Shown in pieces: positions 19,512-27,809 of a DNA stretch of 64,000 bases; position 1 is the first letter of the stretch; each line of letters begins with the position of its first letter. A program made the translations under genes and the position numbers. The DNA comes from Hyphomicrobiales bacterium. GTDB lineage: Bacteria; Pseudomonadota; Alphaproteobacteria; Rhizobiales; Beijerinckiaceae. The stretch lies in assembly GCA_027489535.1 (NCBI GenBank), contig JAIXZO010000022.1, positions 390,703-454,702 of the forward strand, written 5' to 3'. Below the pieces are notes generated by a model. The model was not told the origin of the DNA. It saw nothing but the letters and a program-made list of their open reading frames with translations, and searched no databases.

Positions 19512-20512
19512 CCCGTGCGCTTCGACTCCCGATCCACCGTCGCCTTGAGCCCCGGCGATGCGCCCGGATAACGCCGACCGACTTCCGCCAGCGTGCCGCA
19601 GGCCTGATCCTTCTGGTTCAGGCCCTTCAGCGACAGCGCGAGCTTGTAGAGCGCCTCCGGCGCGATCTGCGCGTTGGGGAAGGACTGGTAGATCTTGAGA
19701 TATTGCTCGGCCGCGTCCGCATGCATGTTGCGACGCAGATAGGTTTCACCGAGCTGGAAGGTGGCGTTCGGGGCGTTCACGTCCTTTGGATGGGACTGCA
19801 GGAACGACCGGAACGCCATCTCCGCTTCAGGCCAGCGCCGAGCTTGAACGAGGGCGTAAGCCTCTTCGAACTCCTCGATTGGGGTCTTCGGCTGCATGAT
19901 CGCGGCGACCGGCGGCGGTGCGGCCACGGGAGCGGACGCGGCGGGCGTGGAATCCTGCAGCGCGCCCTGCGGCATCGCGGGCGGAGCGGAAGGCACGCCG
20001 CGGCCGGCGGCGGAGAGATCGAGCGGCCCTCCCGCACGCGGCGGGGGATCCTGATCCGGAAGCATAATCGCGGCGGCCGTTCCCGCCGAGCCGACGACGA
20101 CGCCGCCGGGAGTGGGCGGCGTGCTGCCGAGCGGACGCGGCGCACCGGGTGCGGTCGGATCGGCGGAGGGATCGAACACGTCGCTGCGCTTTTGCGGCTG
20201 CTGCCCGGCGGGCGGGGGCGGCGGCGGAGCGGGCGTACGCGGCGCGGCCGTTGACGGAGCCGGTCCCGGTGCGGGGGCCTTGCCCGGCGCGGCGTCCTGG
20301 AAGCGGAATTCGACGTCCTTCTGAAATTTGAGCAGTTGGTCCTGAAGGCGGCGATTCTCGAATTGCAGTTGCTCGATCTGGCCCGACATCTGTCGCAACT
20401 GGCCTTCGAGACGGTTCACGCGGACCAGAAGTTCGGCCGAATCCTGCGCTTGCGCGAAGGATGGCGCGACCAATACGAAGGCCGCCAAAAGGGCTCGACG
20501 AAGACGCGTCAT
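19505..20512 (-). CDS. cpoB: Tol-Pal cell-division coordinator CpoB (YbgF)
   Basis: Periplasmic protein that couples peptidoglycan synthesis with Tol-Pal-driven outer-membrane constriction. The start at 20512 (MTRLRRALLAAFVL) gives a Sec signal peptide ending SFAQAQ. Next come a coiled coil (about ELLVRVNRLEGQLRQMSGQI), a long Pro/Ala-rich linker, and C-terminal TPR repeats (EAYALVQARRWPEAEMAFRSFLQSHP and following) that define the YbgF domain. It lies downstream of pal and upstream of tilS. Confidence 0.94.
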   Translation of the reverse strand: MTRLRRALLAAFVLVAPSFAQAQDSAELLVRVNRLEGQLRQMSGQIEQLQFENRRLQDQLLKFQKDVEFRFQDAAPGKAPAPGPAPSTAAPRTPAPPPPPPAGQQPQKRSDVFDPSADPTAPGAPRPLGSTPPTPGGVVVGSAGTAAAIMLPDQDPPPRAGGPLDLSAAGRGVPSAPPAMPQGALQDSTPAASAPVAAPPPVAAIMQPKTPIEEFEEAYALVQARRWPEAEMAFRSFLQSHPKDVNAPNATFQLGETYLRRNMHADAAEQYLKIYQSFPNAQIAPEALYKLALSLKGLNQKDQACGTLAEVGRRYPGASPGLKATVDRESKRTGC

Positions 20513-20623
20513 GGGTGTTCCGAAGCTGATGATTTGGCCTTCTCGCTTAGCATGAGCCGGGCGGCGGGCCAAAACATGGCAAACGGAGACCGTTCACGCG
20601 TTCGCAAAAGACGTAGCGCAACG

Positions 20624-20649
20624 AAAAACGGCGCCCGCAGGCGCCGTTT
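20624..20649 (-). terminator. Rho-independent terminator after pal
   Basis: Minus strand: perfect 10-bp stem AAACGGCGCC/GGCGCCGTTT with a four-base loop and a T-rich 3' side. It separates pal from cpoB, which suggests partial termination or a separate cpoB promoter. Confidence 0.85.
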
Positions 20650-20668
20650 CAGAGTTGTTTCGATGCGA

Positions 20669-21193
20669 TCAGACGCCGGGCTGACCGCCGAGCACGGTGA
20701 CGCCGCGGCGGTTCTGCGACCAGCAGGAGATGTCGTCGCACACCGCCACCGGGCGCTCCTTGCCGAAGGAGATCGTCTTGATGCGGGTCGCGGCCACGCC
20801 CTTGGAGGCGAGGTAGTCGCGCACCGTCTGGGCGCGACGCGCGCCGAGCGCGAAATTGTATTCGCGGGTACCGCGCTCGTCGGCATGACCTTCGACCGTG
20901 ATGGCGTATCCGGGATACTGGGCCAGCCACGAGGCCTGCTTGTCGAGCACCGAGACCGAAGTCGGCGTGAGGTCCGACGAATCGGTTTCGAAGAACACGC
21001 GGTCGCCGACATTGACGACGAAGTCCTGCGTGCTGCCCGGGGTCCCCGCCCCGCCGGCACCGAAGCCGGAGCCCGCGCCGAAGCCGGCCGCGCCCGTACC
21101 GTCCGTCGCCTTGTCGGACGAACAGGCGCCCAAGGCCAGAGCCGCGGTCAACACGGCCGCCAAGCGCACCGCACGGAAATTCGAAAGCGTCAT
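20669..21193 (-). CDS. pal: Peptidoglycan-associated lipoprotein Pal
   Basis: Outer-membrane lipoprotein that binds peptidoglycan and is moved to the division site by TolQRAB. 174 residues: signal with lipobox LALGACSS, a Gly-rich linker, and an OmpA-like domain with the peptidoglycan-binding motif TVEGHADERGTREYNFALGARRA. The start at 21193 has a strong ribosome site (AAGGAG, 7 bases away). tolQRAB is on the other strand 20 kb away instead of adjacent as in many species. A CtrA-like site lies in the upstream region. Confidence 0.97.
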   Translation of the reverse strand: MTLSNFRAVRLAAVLTAALALGACSSDKATDGTGAAGFGAGSGFGAGGAGTPGSTQDFVVNVGDRVFFETDSSDLTPTSVSVLDKQASWLAQYPGYAITVEGHADERGTREYNFALGARRAQTVRDYLASKGVAATRIKTISFGKERPVAVCDDISCWSQNRRGVTVLGGQPGV

Positions 21194-21304
21194 GTCCTCA
21201 CTCCTTCCGATCTCGTCGCCGGCAGCGCCGCGCCGAATCGAAGGCCCGCCGAATCGAAGGCCCGGGCCGTTTCCGCATACATCCATGAGATGCAGCGCCC
21301 GTGG

Positions 21305-21319
21305 TTAACGAAGAGTGAA
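21305..21319 (-). promoter_or_regulatory. Candidate CtrA box upstream of pal (one mismatch)
   Basis: On the minus strand TTCA-N7-TTAA, one base from the CtrA consensus TTAA-N7-TTAA, followed by CC as in TTAACC half-sites. It lies about 110 bases before the pal start and between that gene and the trcR terminator. Confidence 0.45.
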
Positions 21320-21328
21320 CGGGTCAAG

Positions 21329-21353
21329 AAAAAGGGGGGCGACAGCCCCCCTT
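21329..21353 (-). terminator. Rho-independent terminator after trcR
   Basis: Minus strand: stem GGGGGGC/GCCCCCC with loop TGTC, bordered by A/T pairs and followed by TTTTTC. It is 27 bases past the trcR stop codon and insulates pal from trcR transcription. Confidence 0.88.
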
Positions 21354-21380
21354 GTCGTCACGATGCGAACCGCAGGCGGC

Positions 21381-22091
21381 TCACTCGTCGTCCGTCTTGA
21401 GCTGCTTGAGCTTGGCGAAGACGGAGTCGACGTCGATCTTGGTCTCGCGCTCCTCGCGCGGCGCCGGGGCGTTGAAATCCTCGAAGGGATTGGACGGGGC
21501 GCGCGGTGCGGTGGTCACTTCGGCCGGAAGCAGCGTCTGTCCGGCGTCTTCGGCGACCAACGGACGATCCTTGGCCGAGCGGGCGACTTCGAAGTCGAGG
21601 TCGATCTGCGAGCACAGGCCGAGCGTGACCGGGTCCATCGGCGCGAGAGACGCCGAGTTCCAATGGCTGCGGTCGCGGATCTGGTCGATCGTCGTCTTGG
21701 TGGTGCCGACGAGACGCATGATCTGCGCGTCCTTGAGCTCCGGATGATTGCGCAGCAGCCACAAAATCGCGTTCGGCCGATCCTGGCGACGCGAGAGCGG
21801 CGTGTAGCGCGGGCCCTTGCGGCGCTTCACCTCGGGCAGGCGGACCTGCGACACCGACAGCTTGAGGCGATGATTGGCGTCGCCCTCGGCCGTTTCGATC
21901 TCCTCGCGGGTGAGCTGACCCGACGACAGCGGATCCATGCCCTTGATGCCCGCGGCGACTTCGCCGTCGGCGATGCCCTTGACCTCGAGGGGATGCAGTT
22001 TGCAGAAGTCGGCGATCTGCTCGAAGGTCAGCGCGGTATTGTCGACCAGCCACACGGCGGTCGCCTTCGGCATCAGCGGACCATTGCTCAT
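21381..22091 (-). CDS. trcR: DUF1013 cell-cycle transcriptional regulator (TrcR-like)
   Basis: Alphaproteobacteria-specific protein of the DUF1013 family, named TrcR for a cell-cycle role in Caulobacter. 236 residues starting MSNGPLMPKATAVWLVDNTALTFEQIADFC. The helix-turn-helix-like part is NHPELKDAQIMRLVGTTKTTIDQIRDRSHWNS. The C-terminal 60 residues are acidic and Pro/Arg-rich, probably disordered. The start at 22091 has AGGAGA upstream. The family assignment is from recognisable sequence; the regulon here is unknown. Divergent from the DUF1192 gene and 3 kb from pal. Confidence 0.88.
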   Translation of the reverse strand: MSNGPLMPKATAVWLVDNTALTFEQIADFCKLHPLEVKGIADGEVAAGIKGMDPLSSGQLTREEIETAEGDANHRLKLSVSQVRLPEVKRRKGPRYTPLSRRQDRPNAILWLLRNHPELKDAQIMRLVGTTKTTIDQIRDRSHWNSASLAPMDPVTLGLCSQIDLDFEVARSAKDRPLVAEDAGQTLLPAEVTTAPRAPSNPFEDFNAPAPREERETKIDVDSVFAKLKQLKTDDE

Positions 22092-22210
22092 GACCAGATT
22101 CTCCTGACGGGCCCCGTCTCGATGGACGAAGGCAAAGGGCGTCCGCGCGCTCCGACCCGCTTCACCGGCCGGAGAACCCGAGATCGCCTGAGCATTACGG
22201 GAATGCGACC

Positions 22211-22239
22211 TATATAGGCGCGTCGCGGCGAGGACGCAA
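22211..22239 (-). promoter_or_regulatory. trcR promoter (sigma-70 type)
   Basis: Minus strand TTGCGT (22234-22239), spacer 17 bases, TATATA (22211-22216). Predicted start is near 22203, giving a leader of about 110 bases. Confidence 0.7.
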
Positions 22240-22357
22240 TCGAGCTCCTCGGCCCATTTCCAAAGACGGGAAACGACCGCTCGGGCGCGACGTCCCGGCG
22301 CTTGAGCGCGCGCGCCGGGCGCGGCATGGTCGTCGCGAAACTTCGGAGACGCGCGCC

Positions 22358-22555
22358 ATGGCCGTAAACCCGTTCGACGATATGCCCCGCCCCGCGCCCA
22401 AGGCGCATGAACTCGGACAGGACCTCTCCGCCCTCTCCCTGCACGAATTGGACGAACGCATAGCGTTGCTGAAGGCCGAAATCGACCGATTGGAAGCGGC
22501 ACGTACGGCCAAGGAAGCCTCGCGTCGGGCGGCGGACGGCGCATTCAATCTGTGA
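22358..22555 (+). CDS. DUF1192 small protein, 65 aa
   Basis: Small soluble protein of the DUF1192 family, function unknown. After a Pro-rich start (MAVNPFDDMPRPAPKAHELGQ) comes a helical segment (LSLHELDERIALLKAEIDRLEAARTAKEASRRAA) with heptad spacing that predicts a short coiled coil. The ribosome site is GGAG. It lies 124 bases upstream of rcdA on the same strand, and the families are often neighbours in Hyphomicrobiales. No transmembrane segment. Confidence 0.85.
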   Translation: MAVNPFDDMPRPAPKAHELGQDLSALSLHELDERIALLKAEIDRLEAARTAKEASRRAADGAFNL

Positions 22556-22602
22556 GACCGCGCGCGGCGGACGCTGCCCGCGAGGCTCCTGTTCGAAACC
22601 GG

Positions 22603-22614
22603 TTAACCCTAACC
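22603..22614 (+). promoter_or_regulatory. CtrA half-site-like sequence upstream of rcdA
   Basis: TTAACCCTAACC, a TTAACC half-site followed by a second TAACC, 65 bases before the rcdA start. It does not form a full TTAA-N7-TTAA box, so binding is only a possibility. CtrA control of rcdA is known in Caulobacter. Confidence 0.3.
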
Positions 22615-22678
22615 GTTCACGACTGAGGCGCGGCCGCGATTTCGCCGTTAGTGTGCCCCTCATCGATCGGGGGAGCAC

Positions 22679-23215
22679 ATGGCCGAAGCGGCGGATACGA
22701 ATCGGACGGATACGGGAGCTGCGGTTCCCTTCACGCGTCCGTTCGTGCATTCGCCCGGCTTCCGCGACCTGTTCCGCGAAGGCATGGACCTCGTGGAAGA
22801 GGCTGCGGCCTATCTCGACGGCGAAGGCCGCGACCATGCCCGCTTCTTGCCGCGCGACGTCGCCCTCGCCTACTCCACCGAAAGCATGCGCCTGACGACG
22901 CGGCTGATGCAGCTTGCATCATGGCTGCTGGTCCATCGCGCGCTTTCCACCGGCGAGATGACGACCGACGAAGCGGAACAACAGCGCTCGCGCATCCGCT
23001 TCAGCCGCCAGAACGGCTCGACCGCCGAGGACATCTTCGAGCGTCTGCCGGAAAGATTGCGGACCTTGGTGGCCCGCTCGCTGCGCCTGCAGGACCGCGT
23101 GCGCCGTCTCGACGCCGCCGCCGAGCCCGATCCGGCCCCGGCCGCACCGGTCCGCAACCCGGTCGCCGTGCAGCAATTGCTGCTGCGCGCCGTCTTCGAG
23201 ACCGACCCTCGCTGA
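22679..23215 (+). CDS. rcdA: Regulator of CtrA degradation RcdA (DUF1465)
   Basis: Adaptor that, in Caulobacter, helps deliver CtrA and other substrates to ClpXP via CpdR and PopA. The 178-residue protein has the DUF1465 core: FREGMDLVEEAAAYLDGEGR, YSTESMRLTTRLMQLASWLLVHRAL and IFERLPERLRTLVARSLRLQDRVRRLD. The C-terminus is Pro-rich, then ends in a short helix. The ribosome site GGGGGAG is close to the ATG. A rho-independent terminator follows. None of its known partners (cpdR, popA, clpX) is in the window. Confidence 0.9.
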   Translation: MAEAADTNRTDTGAAVPFTRPFVHSPGFRDLFREGMDLVEEAAAYLDGEGRDHARFLPRDVALAYSTESMRLTTRLMQLASWLLVHRALSTGEMTTDEAEQQRSRIRFSRQNGSTAEDIFERLPERLRTLVARSLRLQDRVRRLDAAAEPDPAPAAPVRNPVAVQQLLLRAVFETDPR

Positions 23216-23238
23216 GCAGACCGATGTTTTGAAGTTCG

Positions 23239-23266
23239 AGCCCCGGCTTCTACCGGGGCTTTTTCT
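23239..23266 (+). terminator. Rho-independent terminator after rcdA
   Basis: Stem AGCCCCGG/CCGGGGCT with a six-base loop followed by TTTTCTTT on the plus strand, 23 bases past the rcdA stop. Confidence 0.87.
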
Positions 23267-23298
23267 TTGGCGCCGGGCCGAAGGACGATGCGGCAACG

Positions 23299-23326
23299 AA
23301 AAAGGCCCCGACGAGCGGGGCCTTTT
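23299..23326 (-). terminator. Rho-independent terminator after rpmE
   Basis: Minus strand: stem AAAAGGCCCC/GGGGCCTTTT with a seven-base loop, the T-rich arm continuing into TTTTTCG. It faces the rcdA terminator, so the two convergent genes each have their own. Confidence 0.87.
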
Positions 23327-23353
23327 CGAAAAACGTCCGTAGGCGTCGCTTCG

Positions 23354-23584
23354 TTACTTCTTGCCGAGGCCGAAGCTCTCGAACTTCTTGTTGAAGCGCG
23401 AAACGCGGCCGCCGCGGTCGAGCATCTGCTGCGAACCGCCGGTCCAAGCCGGGTGCGAGTTGGGATCGATGTCGAGCTGCATCGAATCGCCTTCCTTGCC
23501 CCAGGTCGAGCGGGTCGTGAACTCGCTGCCGTCGGTCATGACGACCTTGATGGCATGGTAGTCGGGATGAATTTCGGCCTTCAT
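23354..23584 (-). CDS. rpmE: 50S ribosomal protein L31
   Basis: Large-subunit ribosomal protein bridging to the 30S subunit. 76 residues from [22 protein letters not shown] to FESFGLGKK. It lacks the Cys ligands of the zinc-ribbon form, as is usual in alphaproteobacterial L31. The start at 23584 has GAGG upstream. A much longer open frame runs upstream antisense to the ABC transporter, but only this part is real. It has its own promoter. Confidence 0.96.
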   Translation of the reverse strand: MKAEIHPDYHAIKVVMTDGSEFTTRSTWGKEGDSMQLDIDPNSHPAWTGGSQQMLDRGGRVSRFNKKFESFGLGKK

Positions 23585-23645
23585 GATGGGATCCTCGCCG
23601 GCCGCGCGACCGGCCCATAGACGGACATTGTTTCGAAGTCGCGGC

Positions 23646-23674
23646 TCTATATCGCAGGCGCGCCCTCGGCACAA
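23646..23674 (-). promoter_or_regulatory. rpmE promoter (sigma-70 type)
   Basis: Minus strand TTGTGC (23669-23674), 17-base spacer, TATAGA (23646-23651). Predicted start is about 55 bases before the rpmE ATG. Confidence 0.7.
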
Positions 23675-23719
23675 GGCGGTGCCGGCGGGTGGACAAGTCG
23701 CGGACGACGCGCGAAGAGC

Positions 23720-25540
23720 ATGAGCATGACGATCGCCGACGCCGCTCCGACCTCTCCGGAGGCCCGCGCACCGCGGACCTCCCTCAAGGCGCTGCTCCCG
23801 CTGCTGCCCTTCGCGCTGCGCTACAAGGGCCGCATCGCGGCGGCGCTCCTCGCCTTGGCGGCGGCCTCGGGGGCGACGCTCGTCATCCCCGTCGCCGTCC
23901 GGCGCATGATCGACTACGGCTTCTCCGCCGAGGGCGCGGAGCTGATCGACCGCTATTTCCTCGTGATGATCGGCGTCGTGGCGGTGCTCTCGGTCGCGAG
24001 CGCGGGGCGCTACTATCTCGTGATGACGCTGGGCGAACGGGTCGTCGCCGACGTCCGCACGGCCGTGTTCCGGCATCTGACGCGCCTCGACGCCTCCTTC
24101 TACGACACGACGCGCTCGGGCGAGATCGTCTCGCGGCTCACGGCCGACACCACGCAGATCAAATCGGCATTCGGGGCAAGCGCCTCCGTGGCCCTGCGCA
24201 ATTTCGTGCTGTTCCTCGGCGCGACGGCGATGATGATCGTAACGAGCCCGGAATTGTCGGTGCTCGTTCTCCTCGCCATTCCCTTCATCGTGTTGCCGCT
24301 GGTGTTTTCCGGCCGGTCCGTGCGCAAGCGCTCCCGCGAGGCGCAGGACAGGCTCGCCGACGCATCCGCTTATGCGACCGAGGCGATCGGCGCGATGCGC
24401 GTGACGCAGGCCTTCGTCGCGGAGAATTCGGCCGTGGGCCGCTTCCGGGAGGCGGTCGAGGACGCCTATGCCACGGCCCGCGACGCCACGGGCGCGCGGT
24501 CCGTGCTGACCTCCGTCGCGATCTTCATGATCTTCTCCAGCGTGGTCGGCGTGCTGTGGTACGGCGCGCAGGACGTCTTGGCCGGGCGGTTGAGCGGCGG
24601 GCGGCTGTCGCAATTCGTGCTCTACGCCGTGTTTGCGGCGGGCGCGCTGGGCGAGCTCTCGCAGGTGTGGGGCGAAATCAGCTCCGCGGCAGGGGCCGCA
24701 GGCCGCTTGGCCGACATCCTCGCCATATCGCCCAAGATCGCCGCCCCCGACCGCTCGCGCCCCCTCCCCGTGCCGCCGCACGCCACGCTGGCGCTGGAGC
24801 ACGTGCGCTTCGCCTATCCGAGCCGACCGGACGAGCCCGTGCTCGACGGCGTGAGCCTCGCCATCGCGCGCGGCGAGCGCGTCGCCATCGTCGGGCCCTC
24901 GGGCGCCGGCAAGAGCACGGTGATGCAGCTTCTGCTGCGCTTCTACGACCCGTCCTCCGGCATCGTCCGCATCGACGGCGTGCCGGCGACCGAGGCCGAC
25001 CCCGCCGAGATCCGCCGCCGCATCGCCTATGTGCCGCAGGACCCGGTGATCTTCGCCGCCACCATCGCGGAAAACATCCGCTTCGGCCGCCCCGACGCGA
25101 CGGACGCCGAGATGCGCGAGGCGGCGCGCCTCGCCGCTGTGGACCGCTTCGTGAGCCAGTGGACGGAAGGCTACGACACCAAGATCGGCGAGCGCGGCGT
25201 GACCCTGTCCGGCGGCCAACGCCAACGCATCGCCATCGCCCGCGCGCTGCTCAAGGACGCGCCGATCCTGCTGCTCGACGAAGCGACGTCCTCGCTCGAC
25301 GCGGAAAGCGAGACGCTGGTGCAGGAGGCGCTCGACCTGCTGATGCAGGGCCGCACCACGCTGGTGATCGCGCATCGCCTCGCGACGGTGCTGGCCTCCG
25401 ACCGCATCCTCGTGGTCGAGAACGGCCGCATCGTGGAAGAAGGCACCCATGCCTCGCTGGTGGCGGAGGGCGGGCTTTATGCGCGGCTGGCGAACCTGCA
25501 GTTCGAGGCCGGTGCGGCGGCACTGGCTCCGGGCGAGTAG
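23720..25540 (+). CDS. ABC transporter, fused permease-ATPase exporter (MsbA/LmrA type)
   Basis: Type IV ABC exporter half-transporter that would act as a homodimer; substrate unknown, with lipids, lipid-linked sugars or drugs as family possibilities. 606 residues: six transmembrane helices in about residues 30-320 (starting [20 protein letters not shown]), then the ATPase with Walker A GPSGAGKS near residue 392, Q-loop YVPQDPVIF, signature LSGGQRQR, Walker [13 protein letters not shown] and H-loop [11 protein letters not shown] at 23720 (or two codons later). Upstream is divergent rpmE; downstream is a family B repeat. Confidence 0.94.
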   Translation: MSMTIADAAPTSPEARAPRTSLKALLPLLPFALRYKGRIAAALLALAAASGATLVIPVAVRRMIDYGFSAEGAELIDRYFLVMIGVVAVLSVASAGRYYLVMTLGERVVADVRTAVFRHLTRLDASFYDTTRSGEIVSRLTADTTQIKSAFGASASVALRNFVLFLGATAMMIVTSPELSVLVLLAIPFIVLPLVFSGRSVRKRSREAQDRLADASAYATEAIGAMRVTQAFVAENSAVGRFREAVEDAYATARDATGARSVLTSVAIFMIFSSVVGVLWYGAQDVLAGRLSGGRLSQFVLYAVFAAGALGELSQVWGEISSAAGAAGRLADILAISPKIAAPDRSRPLPVPPHATLALEHVRFAYPSRPDEPVLDGVSLAIARGERVAIVGPSGAGKSTVMQLLLRFYDPSSGIVRIDGVPATEADPAEIRRRIAYVPQDPVIFAATIAENIRFGRPDATDAEMREAARLAAVDRFVSQWTEGYDTKIGERGVTLSGGQRQRIAIARALLKDAPILLLDEATSSLDAESETLVQEALDLLMQGRTTLVIAHRLATVLASDRILVVENGRIVEEGTHASLVAEGGLYARLANLQFEAGAAALAPGE

Positions 25541-25575
25541 GTTCGAAAGAACCAAGGCGGAACTGCAATCCCTCT

Positions 25576-25677
25576 GGGTGAGGAGCGCGGCGACGCCGCG
25601 CGTCTCGAACCAACCCACTTCAATTGCCGAAAAACCTCGTGGTTCGAGACGGCGCTGTGCGCCTCCTCACCATGAGG
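25576..25677. repeat. Palindromic intergenic repeat, family B, copy 2
   Basis: About 102 bp, same ends and centre as the copy at 8595: GGTGAGGAGC at the left, CCTCCTCACCATGAGG at the right, with internal CGTCTCGAACC and GGTTCGAGAC arms. It again lies between convergent genes (ABC exporter and OmpA-domain protein). Confidence 0.87.
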
Positions 25678-25748
25678 TTTTTCATGTTCAAGCCGGTCAT
25701 TACCGACGGCGCGCCCGTTGATGCGTCTGCCGATGCAGATCGGGCCTG

Positions 25749-26780
25749 TCAGCGTTCGGTGAGCTTCAGCTCGATACGCCTGTTGCGGCGGTTGGCTTCT
25801 TCGCCTTCGCCGAGTTCCAGCGGCTGGAATTCGCCGAAGCCGGCCGCCAGAAGGCGGTTCGGGGGGACGCCCTTTTCGACGAGCGCCTGCACCACGGCGA
25901 TGGCGCGGGCGGCGGAGAGGTCCCAGTTGGTGCGGAATTGGCCGAAGCCGGACAGCGGACGGCGGTCGGTGTGGCCGTCGACGCGCAGGATCCACGCGAT
26001 GTCCGGCGGGATTTCGCGCTCCAGCGCGACGAGGGCGGGAACGAGCTTGTCGAGTTCGGCGCGACCGACCAGGGTGAGGTCCGCCCGGCCGGGGTCGAAG
26101 AACAATTCGGATTGGAACACGAAGCGGTCGCCGACGATGCGGATGTCGGGGCGGTTGCCGAGGATCTGCCGCAGCCTGCCGAAGAAGTCGGACCGGTAGC
26201 GGGCCAGTTCCTGCACCTTCTGGGCGAGAGCGACGTTGAGGCGCTGGCCGAGATCGGCGAGGCGCACCTGCGATTCGCGGTCCTTCGATTCGGAGGCTTC
26301 CAAGGCTTGCTCGAGCGCCGACAATTGACGGCGCAAGGCGGCGAGTTGGAGATTGAGCGCCTCGATCTGGCTCATGGCCTCGGAAGACAGCTTGCGCTCG
26401 GCCTCCAATTCACGCGAGAGCGCGCCGGCGCGCGCGCCCGCCGCGGCTCCGGCCGCCGCCTCTCCGCCGAGCAGGCCCTGCAGGCGGCTGCGCTCGGCCT
26501 CCGCCGTCTGCAGCGTTGCACCGAGGAGGTTGACGCGGTCTTCGAGCGAGCGACGGTTGGAGCGTTCCAAGGCGAGAAGATCGGTGAGCTCGGCCAGCTG
26601 CCGGTTGAGCCGCGACAGCACCGTGTCCTTGTCGGAGACCTGCTGCGACAGGAAGAATTGCGCCGTGACGAACACGGTGAGCAGGAAGACGATGGCGAGC
26701 ACCAGCGTGGACAGCGCGTCGACGAAGCCCGGCCAATAATCGACGCCGGAACGGACGCGGCGACGCCGGACGATGCTCAT
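25749..26780 (-). CDS. MotB-like protein: transmembrane stator helix, long coiled coil and OmpA domain, 343 aa
   Basis: Predicted inner-membrane protein that anchors to peptidoglycan and pairs with the MotA-like protein encoded just upstream. Residues 14-45 are the single transmembrane helix and contain Asp-21 in WPGFVDALSTLVLAIVF, matching the ion-binding Asp of MotB, TolR and ExbD. Residues about 48-195 are a long coiled coil. Residues about 220-343 are an OmpA-like peptidoglycan-binding domain (VDGHTDRRPL, then NRRNRRIELKL). The GTP-less, flagellum-less context argues against a flagellar stator. Its ATG overlaps the stop of the preceding gene (ATGA), indicating translational coupling. Biological role unknown. 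Confidence 0.88.
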   Translation of the reverse strand: MSIVRRRRVRSGVDYWPGFVDALSTLVLAIVFLLTVFVTAQFFLSQQVSDKDTVLSRLNRQLAELTDLLALERSNRRSLEDRVNLLGATLQTAEAERSRLQGLLGGEAAAGAAAGARAGALSRELEAERKLSSEAMSQIEALNLQLAALRRQLSALEQALEASESKDRESQVRLADLGQRLNVALAQKVQELARYRSDFFGRLRQILGNRPDIRIVGDRFVFQSELFFDPGRADLTLVGRAELDKLVPALVALEREIPPDIAWILRVDGHTDRRPLSGFGQFRTNWDLSAARAIAVVQALVEKGVPPNRLLAAGFGEFQPLELGEGEEANRRNRRIELKLTER

Positions 26781-27736
26781 CGCACCTCCAGACGGTCCTT
26801 GAGGCCGTCGATGAGGCGGCGCATGTCCTGCTCGCGGTCGGCTTGAGCCTCGACCCAGTCCCGCAGCATCTGCTGCTCGGAGCGCATGTGCTGGACGAGG
26901 GCGTGGATGCCCTCGGCCAAGCTCGCGACGGCCGTGCCGGTCGCCTGCCGTCCGCCGGCGTCGATCACCGCGCGCGACAGCCGCTCGATGAGGGCTTCGA
27001 TGTCGGCGCCGTTGCCGTTCCCGGCCGGGAAGTCCTCGACCACGGCGGCAGACAGCCAATCCTCGAGCTCGTTGTAGAAGCGGTTCTGCGCTTGGCCGGC
27101 CTGAAGATCCAAGAAGCCGAGCACGAGCGAGCCCGCGAGTCCGAACAAGGACGAGGAAAACGAAATGCCCATGCCCGACAGCGGCGCGGCGAGGCCGGCC
27201 TTCAACTCGTCGAACAGCAGCGTGGCATCGCCGCCGGACTTCATGGAATTGATGACGTCGCCGACCGAGCCGACCGTTTCGAGCAAGCCCCAGAAGGTGC
27301 CGAGCAGGCCGAGAAACACCAGCAGGCCGGTCAGGTAGCGGCCGACCTCGCGCGATTCGTCCAAGCGGAGCCCGACGGAATCGAGCATGGAGCGCAAAGT
27401 GGCCGTCGACACGCCTTCGCGGCCGCGGCGGGCGGCGAAGATGCGGGCCACGGGCGCGAGCAGCGAGGGGTCCTGATCCTGCGTCTCGCCGCCTTGGACG
27501 GCATTGACCCACCGAACCTCGCGAAACAGCCGCACGACCTCGCGGAACGCCAAGGCGATGCCGACGACGAGCACGCCGAGGATGAGGCCGTTGAGCCCGG
27601 GATTGGCCATGAACGCCCGCACGATCGGCTGGTGCAGGATGAAGGCGATGAAACCCGCCAGAACGACGAAGACCCCCATCCGCACGAGATGGATGCGGGG
27701 CGCCGTCATGGGCAGGGACATTGTGCGGCGCGCCAT
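26777..27736 (-). CDS. MotA/TolQ/ExbB-like stator protein, 319 aa
   Basis: Predicted proton- or sodium-channel partner of the MotB-like protein. Four transmembrane segments, at about residues 18-36, 47-65, 132-152 and 188-210. The family motif LLGTFWGLLETV lies in the third and SFSSSLFGLAGSLVLGF in the fourth. A C-terminal cytoplasmic tail of about 100 residues is helical and charged. The start MARRTMSL at 27736 is chosen for the GAGGGA ribosome site. It forms a two-gene coupled unit downstream of the suhB-like gene. TolQ proper is at 41884, so this is a separate stator system. Confidence 0.88.
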   Translation of the reverse strand: MARRTMSLPMTAPRIHLVRMGVFVVLAGFIAFILHQPIVRAFMANPGLNGLILGVLVVGIALAFREVVRLFREVRWVNAVQGGETQDQDPSLLAPVARIFAARRGREGVSTATLRSMLDSVGLRLDESREVGRYLTGLLVFLGLLGTFWGLLETVGSVGDVINSMKSGGDATLLFDELKAGLAAPLSGMGISFSSSLFGLAGSLVLGFLDLQAGQAQNRFYNELEDWLSAAVVEDFPAGNGNGADIEALIERLSRAVIDAGGRQATGTAVASLAEGIHALVQHMRSEQQMLRDWVEAQADREQDMRRLIDGLKDRLEVR

Positions 27737-27809
27737 AGTCCCTCGCTGTACGCTTCGCATCGATGTTCTACGCTCGCCACGTGCGGATCAAGCCTGAACC
27801 GAAGAGGGA

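Noticed and set aside
22603..22614. Full CtrA box at rcdA
   Set aside because: TTAACC is followed by TAACC, but the second TTAA at the right spacing is missing. Kept only as a weak half-site.
23354..25618. A 754-residue open frame on the minus strand
   Set aside because: It runs antisense to a clear ABC exporter and has low-complexity His/Arg/Asp-rich sequence. Only its last 76 codons (rpmE) are real.
25749..27736. MotA/MotB-like pair as a Zorya-type phage defence system
   Set aside because: ZorAB homology is only at the stator level. No ZorC, ZorD or ZorE gene, helicase or nuclease lies nearby; the neighbours are suhB and an ABC exporter.
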